Origin: Williamsia sp. 1138
GTDB lineage: Bacteria > Actinomycetota > Actinomycetes > Mycobacteriales > Mycobacteriaceae
DNA: 64,000 nucleotides
Assembly: GCF_002095435.2 (NCBI RefSeq)
Contig: NZ_MJEJ02000049.1
Coordinates: forward strand, 186,001 to 250,000
Direction of reading: 5' to 3'
Under the pieces are notes generated by a model that saw nothing but the letters and a program-made list of their open reading frames with translations, was not told the DNA's origin and searched no databases. A program made the translations under genes and the position numbers. Below are positions 1 through 9,118 of this stretch, one piece after another (positions within the stretch are counted from its first letter, which is position 1; every line of letters begins with the position of its first letter).

Positions 1-236
1 GGTATCGCCCTGCCGTCCGACAGCGCATTGTCGATACACGCGTCGAGTAACGACAACTTGGAATCGAACTGCTGATAGACCGTTTGGCGGGTCAGCCCGG
101 AGGCCTCGGCGACCTTCGCCATCGTGGTCGCCGTCCAGCCCTCGTCGATGAACATGCGCTGCGCGGTGTCCACGACGGTTTGCCGGTTTGCCTGTGCTCG
201 GGCTGTCCGCAGTTCGGATGAATACGGGCGGGACAT
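1..236 (-). CDS. TetR family transcriptional regulator, N-terminal part (cut by window edge)
   Basis: Reading the minus strand from the ATG at 236 gives about 78 residues of a TetR DNA-binding domain. A helix-turn-helix covers roughly residues 37-56 (TTMAKVAEASGLTRQTVYQQ), followed by the usual F-x-S-K-x-x-L continuation. The ligand-binding C-terminal domain lies outside the window. The gene is divergent from the hydrolase at 308, and the 71-base gap between them holds a long palindrome (255-281). This is the classic layout of a TetR repressor controlling itself and its divergent neighbour. The family call is secure. The ligand is unknown, and control of the neighbour is inferred from layout. 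Confidence 0.9.
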   Translation of the reverse strand, partial: MSRPYSSELRTARAQANRQTVVDTAQRMFIDEGWTATTMAKVAEASGLTRQTVYQQFDSKLSLLDACIDNALSDGRAI

Positions 237-254
237 CGCATCACCCTATCCACA

Positions 255-281
255 TTTGGACTTACACGGTGTAAGTTCAAA
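255..281. promoter_or_regulatory. Palindromic operator in TetR/hydrolase divergent promoter
   Basis: The arms ACTTACAC (260-267) and GTGTAAGT (269-276) are a perfect inverted repeat around one G. After one mismatched pair the symmetry continues (TTTG and CAAA), giving 12 of 13 paired positions per side. It lies midway between the divergent TetR gene and the hydrolase. The size and place fit a TetR dimer site. Confidence 0.8.
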
Positions 282-307
282 TCTACCGCCGACAGAAAGT
301 GACCGCC

Positions 308-1144
308 ATGACCACCACCGACAGGGCCCTACGTATCCCGACCTCCCTCGGCACTCTCCATGTTCGAGTGGTCGGCAGCGGACCCCCAGCCGTTCTGTGG
401 CACAGCATGTTCGTCGACTCGACGAGCTGGGACCGTGTTGCCGGCGAATTGGCCCACCACCGCACCCTGTATCTGGTCGACGCACCATCGGCGGGACGCA
501 GCGACGCACTCGCCCGGGCCACCGACATCGCCGGTTGCGCCGCCGCGGCCACCGATCTGCTCGCCGCCCTCGACGTACCGAGCGTGGACTGGGTCGGCAA
601 TGCCTGGGGTGGCCACGTGGGAATGCGGCTCGCGGCAACACCGGACACCGCGATCCGAAGTCTGGTCGCCATCAGCGCGCCGACACATCCCATCGACTCC
701 GGACTGCGCCGCAAGGTTCGAACCCTGGTCCCGCTGTATCGCCTGTTCGGCCCCCGGGGTCTACCTCGCAGGGCGATCGAAGACACCTTGTTCACCGATC
801 ACACTCGAGCCAACGATCCGGAAGCGCTTGGTCTGCTGACAGATTCCATGCGCCGGACGTCGAGTGCCGCCATGGTCCGGGCCATCGAGACCGCCATCCT
901 CAATCGAACCGACCTCACGTGGGCGGCGCAGCAGATCACCTGCCCCACGCTCTTCGTGACCACCGACGACCGCGGAGAGTGGACACCGGACCAAGCGCGG
1001 GCCGTCGCCGAACGGATGGTCGACGCCCGCGAGGTGACGATCGCGGGCGCGCGGGTCATCCCGGCCATCGAGCAGCCGGTCGAGACCGCCGCGGCCATCA
1101 CCGCATTCTGGACTGCGCCGGGAGTCCGGACCGACACGGTGTGA
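308..1144 (+). CDS. Alpha/beta-fold hydrolase-like protein lacking catalytic Ser and His
   Basis: This is a 278-residue alpha/beta hydrolase fold protein. At the nucleophile elbow, where relatives read G-x-S-x-G-G, this one reads GNAWGG, with Ala at about residue 99 (codon GCC at 602-604). Near the C-terminus the usual G-H-x-x-P-x-x-E-x-P segment reads GARVIPAIEQP, so Arg (about 249) replaces the catalytic His. Both key residues are gone, so ordinary ester hydrolysis is unlikely; a binding, sensor or lyase-like role is possible. I prefer the ATG at 308 because AGAAAG sits about 9 bases upstream. A GTG at 299 is in frame but abuts that site. It is divergent from the TetR gene and probably under its control. 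Confidence 0.85.
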   Translation: MTTTDRALRIPTSLGTLHVRVVGSGPPAVLWHSMFVDSTSWDRVAGELAHHRTLYLVDAPSAGRSDALARATDIAGCAAAATDLLAALDVPSVDWVGNAWGGHVGMRLAATPDTAIRSLVAISAPTHPIDSGLRRKVRTLVPLYRLFGPRGLPRRAIEDTLFTDHTRANDPEALGLLTDSMRRTSSAAMVRAIETAILNRTDLTWAAQQITCPTLFVTTDDRGEWTPDQARAVAERMVDAREVTIAGARVIPAIEQPVETAAAITAFWTAPGVRTDTV

Positions 1145-1187
1145 CCCGTCGTCGACGGCGTCGGCCGTGGCGGTAGCGTTGGTGTTC

Positions 1188-1940
1188 ATGTTGAGCAGCA
1201 CCATCGAAATCGAGGCCGGTCACGGTGTCGCGGAAGCGTATGTAACCCGCCCGGATGACAGCGCTCGTCCCGGTGTCCTGTTCTACATGGATGCGTTGGG
1301 TTTGCGACCGCGCCTGTTCGAGATGGCCGACCGGATCGCCGGGTGGGGATTCGTCGTCATGGTCCCCAATGCGTTCTACAGGCACGGCAGCGCTGAGGAA
1401 TTGGCCCCACAGGGCGACCTGAGCGACCCCGAGTACCGCGAGCAGTTCATGGGCGGGGCGATGGACCGGATCCGTTCACTCGGATCTGGTCTCGCGACTG
1501 CGGATGTCCACCAGTACGTGGATCGTCTCCTCGAACTCCCCGACGTGACCGGCAACGGTATCGGTGTCACCGGCTATTGCATGGGCGCCGGCCTGGCACT
1601 GCGCACTGCAGGTTCGCGACCGGATGATGTGAAGGCAGCAGCAGGGTTTCACGGCGGCAATCTGGTCACCGACTCCCCCGACAGCCCGCACGTCGTCGCG
1701 ACACGCGCCCGCGCTCGCCTCTATCTGGGGCACGCCGACAACGACCGGTCGATGCCGCCGGACAAGATCGAGATCCTCGAGCAGACATTCGACACCGCAG
1801 GACTGCTGTACACCTCCGAGGTGTATCCCGGAGCGCCGCATGGGTACACCATGGCCGACACCGCGAGCTATCGGCCCGACGCCGCCGAACGACATTTCGA
1901 AACGCTGGAAGGACTGTTCCGCGAGAGCCTGACACCGTGA
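1188..1940 (+). CDS. Dienelactone hydrolase family protein
   Basis: This is a 250-residue protein of the dienelactone hydrolase family. The nucleophile elbow GYCMGA carries Cys (about residue 131) as in true dienelactone hydrolases. The acid is in HADNDRS and the His in PGAPHGYTM near the C-terminus, so the Cys-Asp-His triad is complete. Relatives open dienelactones in chloroaromatic breakdown, but many family members act on other esters, so the substrate is not assigned. An in-frame GTG lies at 1167. The ATG at 1188 is preferred because a TAGCGT -10 box (1174-1179) ends 8 bases before it, suggesting a leaderless transcript. It follows the degenerate hydrolase by 43 bases on the same strand. 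Confidence 0.85.
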   Translation: MLSSTIEIEAGHGVAEAYVTRPDDSARPGVLFYMDALGLRPRLFEMADRIAGWGFVVMVPNAFYRHGSAEELAPQGDLSDPEYREQFMGGAMDRIRSLGSGLATADVHQYVDRLLELPDVTGNGIGVTGYCMGAGLALRTAGSRPDDVKAAAGFHGGNLVTDSPDSPHVVATRARARLYLGHADNDRSMPPDKIEILEQTFDTAGLLYTSEVYPGAPHGYTMADTASYRPDAAERHFETLEGLFRESLTP

Positions 1941-2007
1941 GAAAACGGATCGCCACGCGCGGAGGTCGCTGACCACTTAGGATTTCGTTTGATCGCGGTC
2001 GACCGCG

Positions 2008-3252
2008 ATGTCCGCAAACGATCCCCCGGTGGTGCCAGTGACTGCGTCAGCCCCTACTGTCCCGTCGCGGGGTATCGTCGCGATCCTCCTGATGGTGGTG
2101 CCGCTCAGCCAGATTCCGCTCGACATCTATACACCCGCTCTGCCCGACATGGTCGTCGACCTGGATTCGTCGAACGCCATGATGCAGAACACCGTCACCG
2201 CGTACATGCTCGGCATGAGCCTCGCCCTCATACCCGTCGGTGTCATCGCGGACGCGTTCGGGCGCAAGAAGGTGCTGCTCAGCTGCCTGGCGATCGTCGT
2301 CGTGACGAGTCTCGGATGCGCGCTCGCGGGCAGTGTCCCGGTTCTCCTCGGACTCAGATTCTTGCAGGGTATCGGTGCGTGCGCATGCATGGTGCTTTCG
2401 TATGCCGTTGCCGCCGACTGCTTTCGGGGCGGTCGATTGACGTCGATATCCGGTCTGCTCGGCGCCGCGTGGGGTCTGGCTCCTGTTCTCGCGCCCGCCC
2501 TCGGCGGGGTTCTGGTGCAGTACATGTCGTGGCGTGCGATCTTCGGGCTGATCGCGGCACTCGCCGGGGTAGTCGGACTGGTGGTCGCTGTGGCGCTGCC
2601 TGAGACGCTTGCCATCGAGAACCGCACCCGCATCGACCCGAAAGCGACCGGGTCCGTTCTGGCCGGAGCGCTGCGTAACCGGGTCTTTGTCAGCCTCATC
2701 GTGGTGTTCGGGCTGATGGCCGCCGCCCAACTGGTCTTCGGCGTTGTCGGGCCCTTCCTTTATCAGGAGCAATTGAACTTCTCCCCGGCCGCGTACGGAC
2801 TCGTCGCACTGATCGTCGGTGGCGCAAACCTGGCCGGCGAGCTCGCGTGCAGTGCCCTGGCGACCCGAGTCACCCCACGACGTCTCGCACTCAGCGCGTG
2901 GGCGGTGTTCATCGCGGGTGCGCTGGTCCTGGTTGTCTCGGCGGCGACGATCGGACCGAGTACGTGGGCGATCACCCTCGGTGCCTGCCTCGCACTCGCC
3001 GGGTGTGGTGTCCTGTGCCCGCAGATGTACGGCCTCGGTCTCGGCCTGTTCTCGCGGAACCTGGGGCTGATCGGCGGAATCGTCAGCGCGGGGTGCTATC
3101 TCATCGTCAGTGTCGCGATGGCCACGGCGGGCTTTCTGCCGGAGAACTCGCAGGCACCCCTGGGTTGGCTGTACGTCTGCCTGGGCCTCGGGGCAGGCGT
3201 CCTGTTGATGTGGACCGTGTCCGCCCGAAGGTTGGCTGCGGCGGCAGCGTGA
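2008..3252 (+). CDS. MFS drug-efflux transporter, Bcr/CflA type
   Basis: This is a 414-residue inner-membrane protein with about 12 hydrophobic segments, the length usual for Bcr/CflA exporters. The first helix carries the family signature around PLDIYTPALP (residues ~38-47). The loop between helices 2 and 3 holds the MFS motif A, DAFGRKKVL (~83-91), and LQGIGACA (~119-126) marks helix 4. Such proteins expel bicyclomycin, sulphonamides or chloramphenicol by proton antiport; the substrate here cannot be read from sequence. It stands alone between the dienelactone hydrolase and the azoreductase gene, with no regulator next to it. Confidence 0.9.
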   Translation: MSANDPPVVPVTASAPTVPSRGIVAILLMVVPLSQIPLDIYTPALPDMVVDLDSSNAMMQNTVTAYMLGMSLALIPVGVIADAFGRKKVLLSCLAIVVVTSLGCALAGSVPVLLGLRFLQGIGACACMVLSYAVAADCFRGGRLTSISGLLGAAWGLAPVLAPALGGVLVQYMSWRAIFGLIAALAGVVGLVVAVALPETLAIENRTRIDPKATGSVLAGALRNRVFVSLIVVFGLMAAAQLVFGVVGPFLYQEQLNFSPAAYGLVALIVGGANLAGELACSALATRVTPRRLALSAWAVFIAGALVLVVSAATIGPSTWAITLGACLALAGCGVLCPQMYGLGLGLFSRNLGLIGGIVSAGCYLIVSVAMATAGFLPENSQAPLGWLYVCLGLGAGVLLMWTVSARRLAAAAA

Positions 3253-3273
3253 AACGTGGGCAGAATGGTTCGC

Positions 3274-3915
3274 ATGCCCACACTCCTGCACATCGACTCA
3301 TCCGCCGACTCGACATCGTCGACCTCGCGTGACCTCACCGGCCTGTTCGCTCAGACATGGCTGGCCGCCGGCACCGATCGCTCGGTGGTCTACCGCGACC
3401 TGCATCGCGATCCTGTGCCTCACCTGTCCGATGCGGGTCTGCACTACGCGCCCCGGCTCCGGACACCCGCCGAGACGCCCAGCCCCGAGGCCGAGGCCCG
3501 GCAGCACGAACTCATCGCCGAGGTCGCCGCCGCCGACGTGCTGGTGATCGGAGCACCCATGTACAACTGGTCGATCCCCTCATCCCTCAAGGCGTGGATC
3601 GATCACCTCCACGTACTCGGAACGACGGCACCATTCGACACCCCGGACCAGCCGTTCGCGGGCAAGCCGGTGGTCATCGTCTCGTCGCGGGGCCTCACCT
3701 ACGGGCCGGGTGCGAAAGACGAGGGACTCGACCATACGGTCCCGCCCTTGGTTCAGGTCTTCGGAAAAGCGTTGGGTATGACGGTCGAGGTCGTCACCGC
3801 CGATCTCACCCTGGTGGGGCGAATCGCTCCCCTCGCCCCGTTCACCGAGCAGGCCGCCGCCGGTGCCGAGATGACCCGAGCACGTGTGATCGAGCTGGCT
3901 CGCTCAGTGAAGTAG
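3274..3915 (+). CDS. azoR: FMN-dependent NADH-azoreductase-like flavoprotein
   Basis: This is a 213-residue flavodoxin-fold protein. The N-terminal phosphate-binding segment ([13 protein letters not shown]) and the [19 protein letters not shown] stretch (~97-115) are hallmarks of the AzoR/NQO FMN-binding family, which reduces azo bonds and quinones with NADH. An in-frame ATG lies at 3256, but a CAGAAT -10 box (3261-3266) ends 7 bases before the ATG at 3274, and the fold begins there. Its 3' end overlaps the last 12 bases of the convergent ligase gene. Azoreductase versus quinone reductase activity cannot be decided. Confidence 0.85.
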   Translation: MPTLLHIDSSADSTSSTSRDLTGLFAQTWLAAGTDRSVVYRDLHRDPVPHLSDAGLHYAPRLRTPAETPSPEAEARQHELIAEVAAADVLVIGAPMYNWSIPSSLKAWIDHLHVLGTTAPFDTPDQPFAGKPVVIVSSRGLTYGPGAKDEGLDHTVPPLVQVFGKALGMTVEVVTADLTLVGRIAPLAPFTEQAAAGAEMTRARVIELARSVK

Positions 3916-5412
3916 TTCGCGGACGGCATCGAGCGTGTCCGCCTCAGCCGGGGTCTTATCGGGCCGATACCTCAGGACCCGTGCGAAGCGCAGCGCCACC
4001 TTGCCCGGGTAGCGAGTGCTGACCTGCGCTCCGTCCAGTTCGATCTCGACGACGAGCGACGGGTTCAGGTACACGGTGTGATCATCTCGGTTGCGCTCGT
4101 GCTTCGGGAATTCCTCGGTCTGCCAGCGGAGCAGCTCGTCGGTGAGGCCCTTGAAGGTCTTGCCCACCATGATCGGTTCGCCACCGTCGGGGTCGCGGGC
4201 ACCGAGATGGAGGTTGGACAGATACCCGGTGCGTCTGCCATAGCCCCATTCAGCGCCGAGCACGATCAGATCAAGTGTGTGCTCGGGTTTGACCTTCTGC
4301 CAGGCCTTTCCGCGCCGGCCGGCCGCGTAGACCGAGTCGAGTGCCTTGATCATGATCCCCTCGTGTCCGCCTGCCAAGGCGTCATCGAGGTGCATCTCCG
4401 TCGCTGCCAGATCCGGCCGCAGCAACGAGGGAATGCGGTGGTCAGGCGCCACCCGGTCCAGCGCCACCAGCCGTTGCGAGAGCGGCTCGTCGAGCAAGTC
4501 GACACCGTCGAAGTGAATGCAGTCGAAGAAGTACGGCTGCAGGAGGAGCTCACGCTCCGAGCTCGCGCCGAAGCGACTCATCGTCTCCTGAAAAGGGCGA
4601 GGCTTGCCTGAATCGGTCAACGCCAGGGTCTCGCCGTCCAAGACAACGGAATCGCACGGCAGCGCTCGGACGAGCTGGACCAACTCGGGAACGCGTTCGG
4701 TGATGTCATTCAGCGTCCTTGTGTAGATGGAGACATCGTCGCCATTGCGGTGCACCTGGATTCGCGCGCCGTCGAGTTTGAACTCGACGCTGACATCCCC
4801 TCCGAGCGCGGCGTGGGCGTCGGCGAGTGACGTCGCCGGCGACGCCAGCATCGGACGGACCGGGCGTCCGACTTCGAGCCGGAAGTCCGCCAAGGCGTCG
4901 GCTCCGCCGACGATCGCGGCGGAGGCCGTGGCCGGGAGCCGCCCGGACAACATGAAAGCGCGACGGACCACGTCGAGGGGCAGACCGGCGGCCTTGGCTA
5001 TCGCATCCGTCATCACACCTTCGAGCGCACCATGCCGGATCTCGCCGGTGAGCAACCGGATCAAGAATTCCTGCTCGTCGACGGTGGCCTTCGACATCAG
5101 GTCTGCCAGCAACTGTTTGCGCCGCGCCATCGACCCCGCACCCGACGTTTCTGCCAGTGCTGAAAGGATCTGGTCGACCTCGGCGATCGTCCATGCCGGT
5201 TCGGCGGCAGCGATGGCCTTGGCACCGGCCAGGGTTCGCCATCCGATCCCGAGTCGACCCTGCAACGTCTCCCCCGCGAGCCACGCCACGACCGGCTCTA
5301 TATCGGCCGGTTTGGCACCACGGATGAGATCGGCGATGGCTTCTGTCTTCGACTTTCGCGAACGCGTCGCCCCGACGGCCGAACTCGTGATCACGACATC
5401 TGCAAGGAGCAC
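3904..5412 (-). CDS. ligB: ATP-dependent DNA ligase (LigB-like)
   Basis: This is a 502-residue ATP-dependent DNA ligase resembling the stand-alone LigB of mycobacteria. An N-terminal DNA-binding domain (~1-185) precedes the nucleotidyltransferase domain with motif [13 protein letters not shown], where Lys takes AMP. DGETLAL and [25 protein letters not shown] provide motifs III to V, and an OB fold follows. The enzyme seals nicks, probably in repair, alongside the essential NAD-dependent ligase found elsewhere in such genomes. The GTG at 5412 is chosen because the protein then begins [11 protein letters not shown], as in relatives, and a TACCGT box (5419-5424) ends 6 bases upstream. An earlier in-frame start at 5469 would add 19 unlike residues. 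Confidence 0.93.
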   Translation of the reverse strand: MLLADVVITSSAVGATRSRKSKTEAIADLIRGAKPADIEPVVAWLAGETLQGRLGIGWRTLAGAKAIAAAEPAWTIAEVDQILSALAETSGAGSMARRKQLLADLMSKATVDEQEFLIRLLTGEIRHGALEGVMTDAIAKAAGLPLDVVRRAFMLSGRLPATASAAIVGGADALADFRLEVGRPVRPMLASPATSLADAHAALGGDVSVEFKLDGARIQVHRNGDDVSIYTRTLNDITERVPELVQLVRALPCDSVVLDGETLALTDSGKPRPFQETMSRFGASSERELLLQPYFFDCIHFDGVDLLDEPLSQRLVALDRVAPDHRIPSLLRPDLAATEMHLDDALAGGHEGIMIKALDSVYAAGRRGKAWQKVKPEHTLDLIVLGAEWGYGRRTGYLSNLHLGARDPDGGEPIMVGKTFKGLTDELLRWQTEEFPKHERNRDDHTVYLNPSLVVEIELDGAQVSTRYPGKVALRFARVLRYRPDKTPAEADTLDAVRELLH

Positions 5413-5519
5413 CCGTTCACGGTATCGGCCGGGACCGACACCGAGACGATTCCGCCACAATCTCCGCACAAACGGACATCATCGGGCGGTCGTCGTTGCG
5501 CGGCACCTAGGGTGGAAAC

Positions 5520-7253
5520 ATGGACACCATCGCGGACACGATCGTCGACATCATCCACGCCTCAGGCGTCAAACGGGTCTACGGCCTGCCTGGCGACTCA
5601 CTCAACGGATTCACGGATGCCCTTCGGCGGGCGGGCACCGTCACGTGGGAACACGTCCGGCACGAGGAGGCCGCGGCGTTCGCAGCGGCAGCCGACGCCG
5701 CGCTGACCGGAGAGCTGGCCGTCTGTGCGGGTAGTTGCGGTCCGGGCAACCTGCACCTCATCAACGGCCTGTTCGATGCCAACCGCAGTCGGGTGCCGGT
5801 CCTGGCCATCGCCGCGCAGATACCGGCGTCCGAGATCGGGAGCACCTACTTCCAGGAAACCCACCCCGAACACCTTTTTGACGAATGCAGCGTCTACAAC
5901 GAACTCGTCAGTGTGCCAGAGCAATTACCGCGAGTTCTTGAGATCGCGATGCGCACCGCCATCGAGAAGCGCGGCGTCGCCGTCGTGGTCATACCCGGCG
6001 AGATCTTCTTGCAGAAGAGTTCAGGCCGGCGCCCCTCGGCACCGATCCGGCGCATACCCCGCATCACCCGGCCGACGGACGAAGGGCTTCGCGAAGCGGC
6101 TGCCGTTCTCAACTCGGCGGAGAAGGTGACCATCCTGGCCGGCGCCGGGGTCGAGGATGCCCACGCGCAGCTGCTGGCCGTCGCCGACACGCTGCAGGCA
6201 CCGGTTGTCCATGCGTTGCGGGGCAAGGAGTTCATCGAATACGACAATCCCTTCGACGTGGGAATGACGGGCCTACTCGGATTCTCATCGGGCTACCGAG
6301 CCATGGAGAAGTGCGACACCCTCCTGATGCTGGGCACGGACTTCCCGTACCAGCAGTTCCTCCCCAGCAAGGCGAAGATTATCCAGGTCGACATCCGGGG
6401 CGAGCAGCTCGGGCGGCGTACGCCGATCGACGTCGGGTTGGTCGGCAGCGTCAAGGACACCATCGATGCGTTGCTGCCGCTGCTGACGAGACACTCGGAT
6501 TCGAGTCATCTGCATAGCTCGGTGGCGCACTATCGCAAGGCCCGGACCGAGCTTGACGGCCTCGCCACCAACGACGGCAACAAACGGCCGATCCATCCCC
6601 AATACCTCGCCCGGCTTGTCGACGAAAATGCTTCGGACGACGCTATTTTCATCCCTGACGTGGGTTCACCCGTCGTCTGGGCCGCCCGATACCTGACGAT
6701 GAACGGACGCCGACGGCTGATCGGGTCGTTCGCACACGGCACGATGGCAAACGCGGTGCCGCACGCCATCGGCGCGCAGACCGCGTTCCCCGATCGGCAG
6801 GTCGTCGCGTTCTCCGGTGACGGTGGACTGGCCATGCTGCTCGGCGAGCTGCTGACGATCCGACAGAACAAGTTGCCCGTCAAGATCGTGGTGTTCAACA
6901 ACTCGTCGCTGAACTTCGTCGAACTCGAGATGAAAGCCGCAGGCATCGTCAACTTCGGCACCGAATTGGACAACCCCGACTTCTCGAAGGTCGCGCAGGC
7001 GCTGGGCATCCATGCCGTCCGGGTCGAAGAGCCCGACCAGCTCGAGTCCGCGATCAAGGACGTCCTGGGCCACGACGGTCCGGCCCTCATCGACGTCGTC
7101 ACCGCTCGTCAGGAGCTGTCGATCCCGCCGACGGTGACCGCCGCTCAGGCAAAGGGATTCACGCTCTACGCATTGCGGACGATCATGTCGGGACGCGGCG
7201 ACGAACTGATGGATCTGGCCGACACCAACGTCTTTCGCCGACTCTTTGACTGA
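5520..7253 (+). CDS. poxB: Pyruvate dehydrogenase (quinone)/pyruvate oxidase-type thiamine enzyme
   Basis: This is a 577-residue thiamine diphosphate enzyme of the PoxB/Pqo group, which oxidises pyruvate to acetate and CO2 and passes electrons to membrane quinone. The N-terminal Pyr domain has the ThDP-activating Glu in HVRHEEAAAFAA (~residue 50). The middle domain binds FAD. The C-terminal domain carries the ThDP motif GDGGLAMLLGEL, ending in FNNSSL. Length and order match PoxB rather than acetolactate synthase, and no small subunit is adjacent. A TAGGGT -10 box (5508-5513) ends 6 bases before the ATG, so the message is likely leaderless. It diverges from the ligase gene. Confidence 0.9.
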   Translation: MDTIADTIVDIIHASGVKRVYGLPGDSLNGFTDALRRAGTVTWEHVRHEEAAAFAAAADAALTGELAVCAGSCGPGNLHLINGLFDANRSRVPVLAIAAQIPASEIGSTYFQETHPEHLFDECSVYNELVSVPEQLPRVLEIAMRTAIEKRGVAVVVIPGEIFLQKSSGRRPSAPIRRIPRITRPTDEGLREAAAVLNSAEKVTILAGAGVEDAHAQLLAVADTLQAPVVHALRGKEFIEYDNPFDVGMTGLLGFSSGYRAMEKCDTLLMLGTDFPYQQFLPSKAKIIQVDIRGEQLGRRTPIDVGLVGSVKDTIDALLPLLTRHSDSSHLHSSVAHYRKARTELDGLATNDGNKRPIHPQYLARLVDENASDDAIFIPDVGSPVVWAARYLTMNGRRRLIGSFAHGTMANAVPHAIGAQTAFPDRQVVAFSGDGGLAMLLGELLTIRQNKLPVKIVVFNNSSLNFVELEMKAAGIVNFGTELDNPDFSKVAQALGIHAVRVEEPDQLESAIKDVLGHDGPALIDVVTARQELSIPPTVTAAQAKGFTLYALRTIMSGRGDELMDLADTNVFRRLFD

Positions 7254-7282
7254 GCCCCGAAAACCCACAAGTCGCAGCGGGT

Positions 7283-8053
7283 TCAACCCTGCCAGGGCGG
7301 CGCCACACCCCAGCCCCACCGGGGCACCGGGGCGTGCGGGACGGGTGTCGCCCCGGGTTGTGAGTTCTCCATCGCCAGGCGGGTGCCCCACTCGAGATAG
7401 CTCACGAAAGCGGCCCGGAATTCCGCGTCGTCCGGCAGCCCGACCTCGTCTGCCGCATCGATCAACAGGGTCACCCACCGCCGGCGCTGTTGCGGCGTGA
7501 TGGACTTGTCGATGTGGTGGCCGAGCATGTTCTCGTAGCCGCCCCGGTGATCGGTGTAGTCCGTCGGGCCACCGAAGACCTCGCCGAGCCACATCGCGAC
7601 ATGCTGGGCGTGATGCGGATCCATCCCGGCGAACAGAGGTCCGAGCAGATCGTCGGCGGGGACGATCTCGTAGAACCGTACGAACAGTTTTTCCAGAGCC
7701 GCCTCACCGCCGGCCCATTCGTAGAGTGTGGGTGGTGCGCTGGTGCCCGCTCCCGCACCGACGACGCTCGTCGGCTCGTAGTGCGACATCTCCTCGATCA
7801 CGTCGACATACGTCCGGATCTCGGAGAAGAATTCCCGAAACTCAGGGCTCGATCGAAATCCGTCGATGTGACCCTCGAGGGAGTCCCAGCGAATCCTCAA
7901 GATGTATCGGTCGGACTCCTCCACGCCACGTGACAGCTCGAAGTCGACACAGTGTGATGAGCTGGCAAGCCACTCCTGGGCGCGGTGGTACGCGTCTTCG
8001 AAAGCTGTTGCGGCGGAATCGGGAATGCGATATCGGATGTACTCGACAATCAT
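7283..8053 (-). CDS. Antibiotic-monooxygenase-domain / group II truncated haemoglobin fusion
   Basis: This is a 256-residue fusion. Residues ~1-95 form an antibiotic biosynthesis monooxygenase (ABM) ferredoxin-like domain (MIVEYIRYRI at the start, then WDSLEGHIDGF). A short Gly/Ala linker leads to a group II truncated haemoglobin (~115-235): LFVRFYEIVPADDLLGPLF is the B/CD region, MLGHHIDKSI holds the proximal His, and RRRWVTLL the group-II Trp. The tail is PRWGWGVAPPW. Such chimeras are known in other actinobacteria; proposed roles are oxygen or quinone chemistry and stress defence. The ATG at 8053 has AGGAGG 8 bases upstream, so an in-frame start at 8071 is rejected. It is convergent with the pyruvate oxidase gene. 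Confidence 0.9.
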   Translation of the reverse strand: MIVEYIRYRIPDSAATAFEDAYHRAQEWLASSSHCVDFELSRGVEESDRYILRIRWDSLEGHIDGFRSSPEFREFFSEIRTYVDVIEEMSHYEPTSVVGAGAGTSAPPTLYEWAGGEAALEKLFVRFYEIVPADDLLGPLFAGMDPHHAQHVAMWLGEVFGGPTDYTDHRGGYENMLGHHIDKSITPQQRRRWVTLLIDAADEVGLPDDAEFRAAFVSYLEWGTRLAMENSQPGATPVPHAPVPRWGWGVAPPWQG

Positions 8054-8089
8054 GGGCAGCGCCTCCTGCACCGAGGATACTGTCCCGAG

Positions 8090-9043
8090 TCAGTGAGCGG
8101 ACGCGGATGAGGTGGTCACGTCGACCCCGCTGACCCGGCCCTGCGGCCGCCAGCCCGGCGGGCCGAAGATGAAGCCGAGCTTGTCCTTCAGCGATCGTGA
8201 TCTGCGGACGTCTGCAGCGATCGCCACATATTCGCGCGTCTCGAGTCGCCAGATGTTGAACGTGTCGACGGGCTTTGTCAGGCCATAGGTCGGGCGCTGC
8301 AGCTCCTTCTGGAATGATCCGAAGATTCGATCCCAGATGATCAGGATCCCGCCGTAGTTCTTGTCGAGATAGTCCTGGTCGCGGCCGTGGTGGACCCGGT
8401 GATGCGACGGTGTGTTGAAGACGAACTCGAAGGGCCGAGGGAGACGCCCGATGCGTTCGGTGTGAATCCAGAACTGGTAGACGAGGCTGAGCGAGAACGC
8501 GAAGAACACCATCCACGGCGGAACTCCGAGCAGCGGCAACGGTAGCCACATGAGGATCTCGCCGCTGTTGTTCCACTTCTGCCGCAGAGCAGTGGAGAAG
8601 TTGAAGTATTCGCTGGAGTGATGGGCCTGATGGGTTGCCCAGATCAATCGGACCCGGTGTGCTGTGCGGTGATAGACGTAGAACAACACATCCACCCCGA
8701 CCAAGGCGATGACCCAGGTGTACCACCGGTCGGCAGGCAACTGCCAGGGCGCCACATAGGCGAACAGCGCTGCGTAGCCGAGCAACGCAAGGCCTTTCCA
8801 CACCGCCATCGTGGCGATGGAGACCAGTCCCATGGAGATACTGGCCCGGGCATCCGCAGCGCGATAGGCACCCGGCCGTGGTCGCACGGGGTCGCCACCC
8901 GGGTCTGCGTTCTCCCGGTGTTCGAGAACCCTGGCGGCCACCGACTCGATGACGAAAAGCAGGACGAAGAAAGGAATGGCCAGCGCGACGGGATCCCGCA
9001 GAGGCTGCGGCAATGCGTCGAAAAGCGCCACGACACCGTCCAC
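8090..9043 (-). CDS. Membrane fatty acid hydroxylase / sterol desaturase family protein
   Basis: This is a 317-residue membrane di-iron enzyme. The His boxes are HRTAH (125-129), HQAHH (138-142) and SHHRVHHG (~215), in the order and spacing of the fatty acid hydroxylase/sterol desaturase superfamily, which hydroxylates or desaturates lipid chains with oxygen. About four hydrophobic helices (residues ~20-38, 70-100, 108-125, 160-185) place it in the membrane. The start is GTG at 9043 with GAAGGAG 5 bases upstream. Its stop lies 36 bases before the start of the haemoglobin fusion on the same strand, so the two may form an oxygen-linked transcription unit. The lipid substrate is unknown. Confidence 0.9.
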   Translation of the reverse strand: MDGVVALFDALPQPLRDPVALAIPFFVLLFVIESVAARVLEHRENADPGGDPVRPRPGAYRAADARASISMGLVSIATMAVWKGLALLGYAALFAYVAPWQLPADRWYTWVIALVGVDVLFYVYHRTAHRVRLIWATHQAHHSSEYFNFSTALRQKWNNSGEILMWLPLPLLGVPPWMVFFAFSLSLVYQFWIHTERIGRLPRPFEFVFNTPSHHRVHHGRDQDYLDKNYGGILIIWDRIFGSFQKELQRPTYGLTKPVDTFNIWRLETREYVAIAADVRRSRSLKDKLGFIFGPPGWRPQGRVSGVDVTTSSASAH

Positions 9044-9086
9044 GCCAACTCCTTCTCGCAGGTCAGCCCCGACCCGCCTTGACTAC

Positions 9087-9111
9087 GTTACACCGTGATC
9101 ACTTCTGTAAC
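9087..9111. promoter_or_regulatory. Inverted repeat, possible operator
   Basis: GTTACA (9087-9092) and TGTAAC (9106-9111) are perfect arms around 13 bases containing the palindrome TGATCA. It lies in the divergent gap between the hydroxylase and HAD genes. No regulator gene is adjacent. Confidence 0.45.
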
Positions 9112-9118
9112 CCAGCGT

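Noticed and set aside
2047-3291. Long minus-strand open frame opposite the Bcr/CflA exporter
   Set aside because: Full of charged low-complexity residues with no fold; the exporter on the plus strand has clear membrane helices and motifs.
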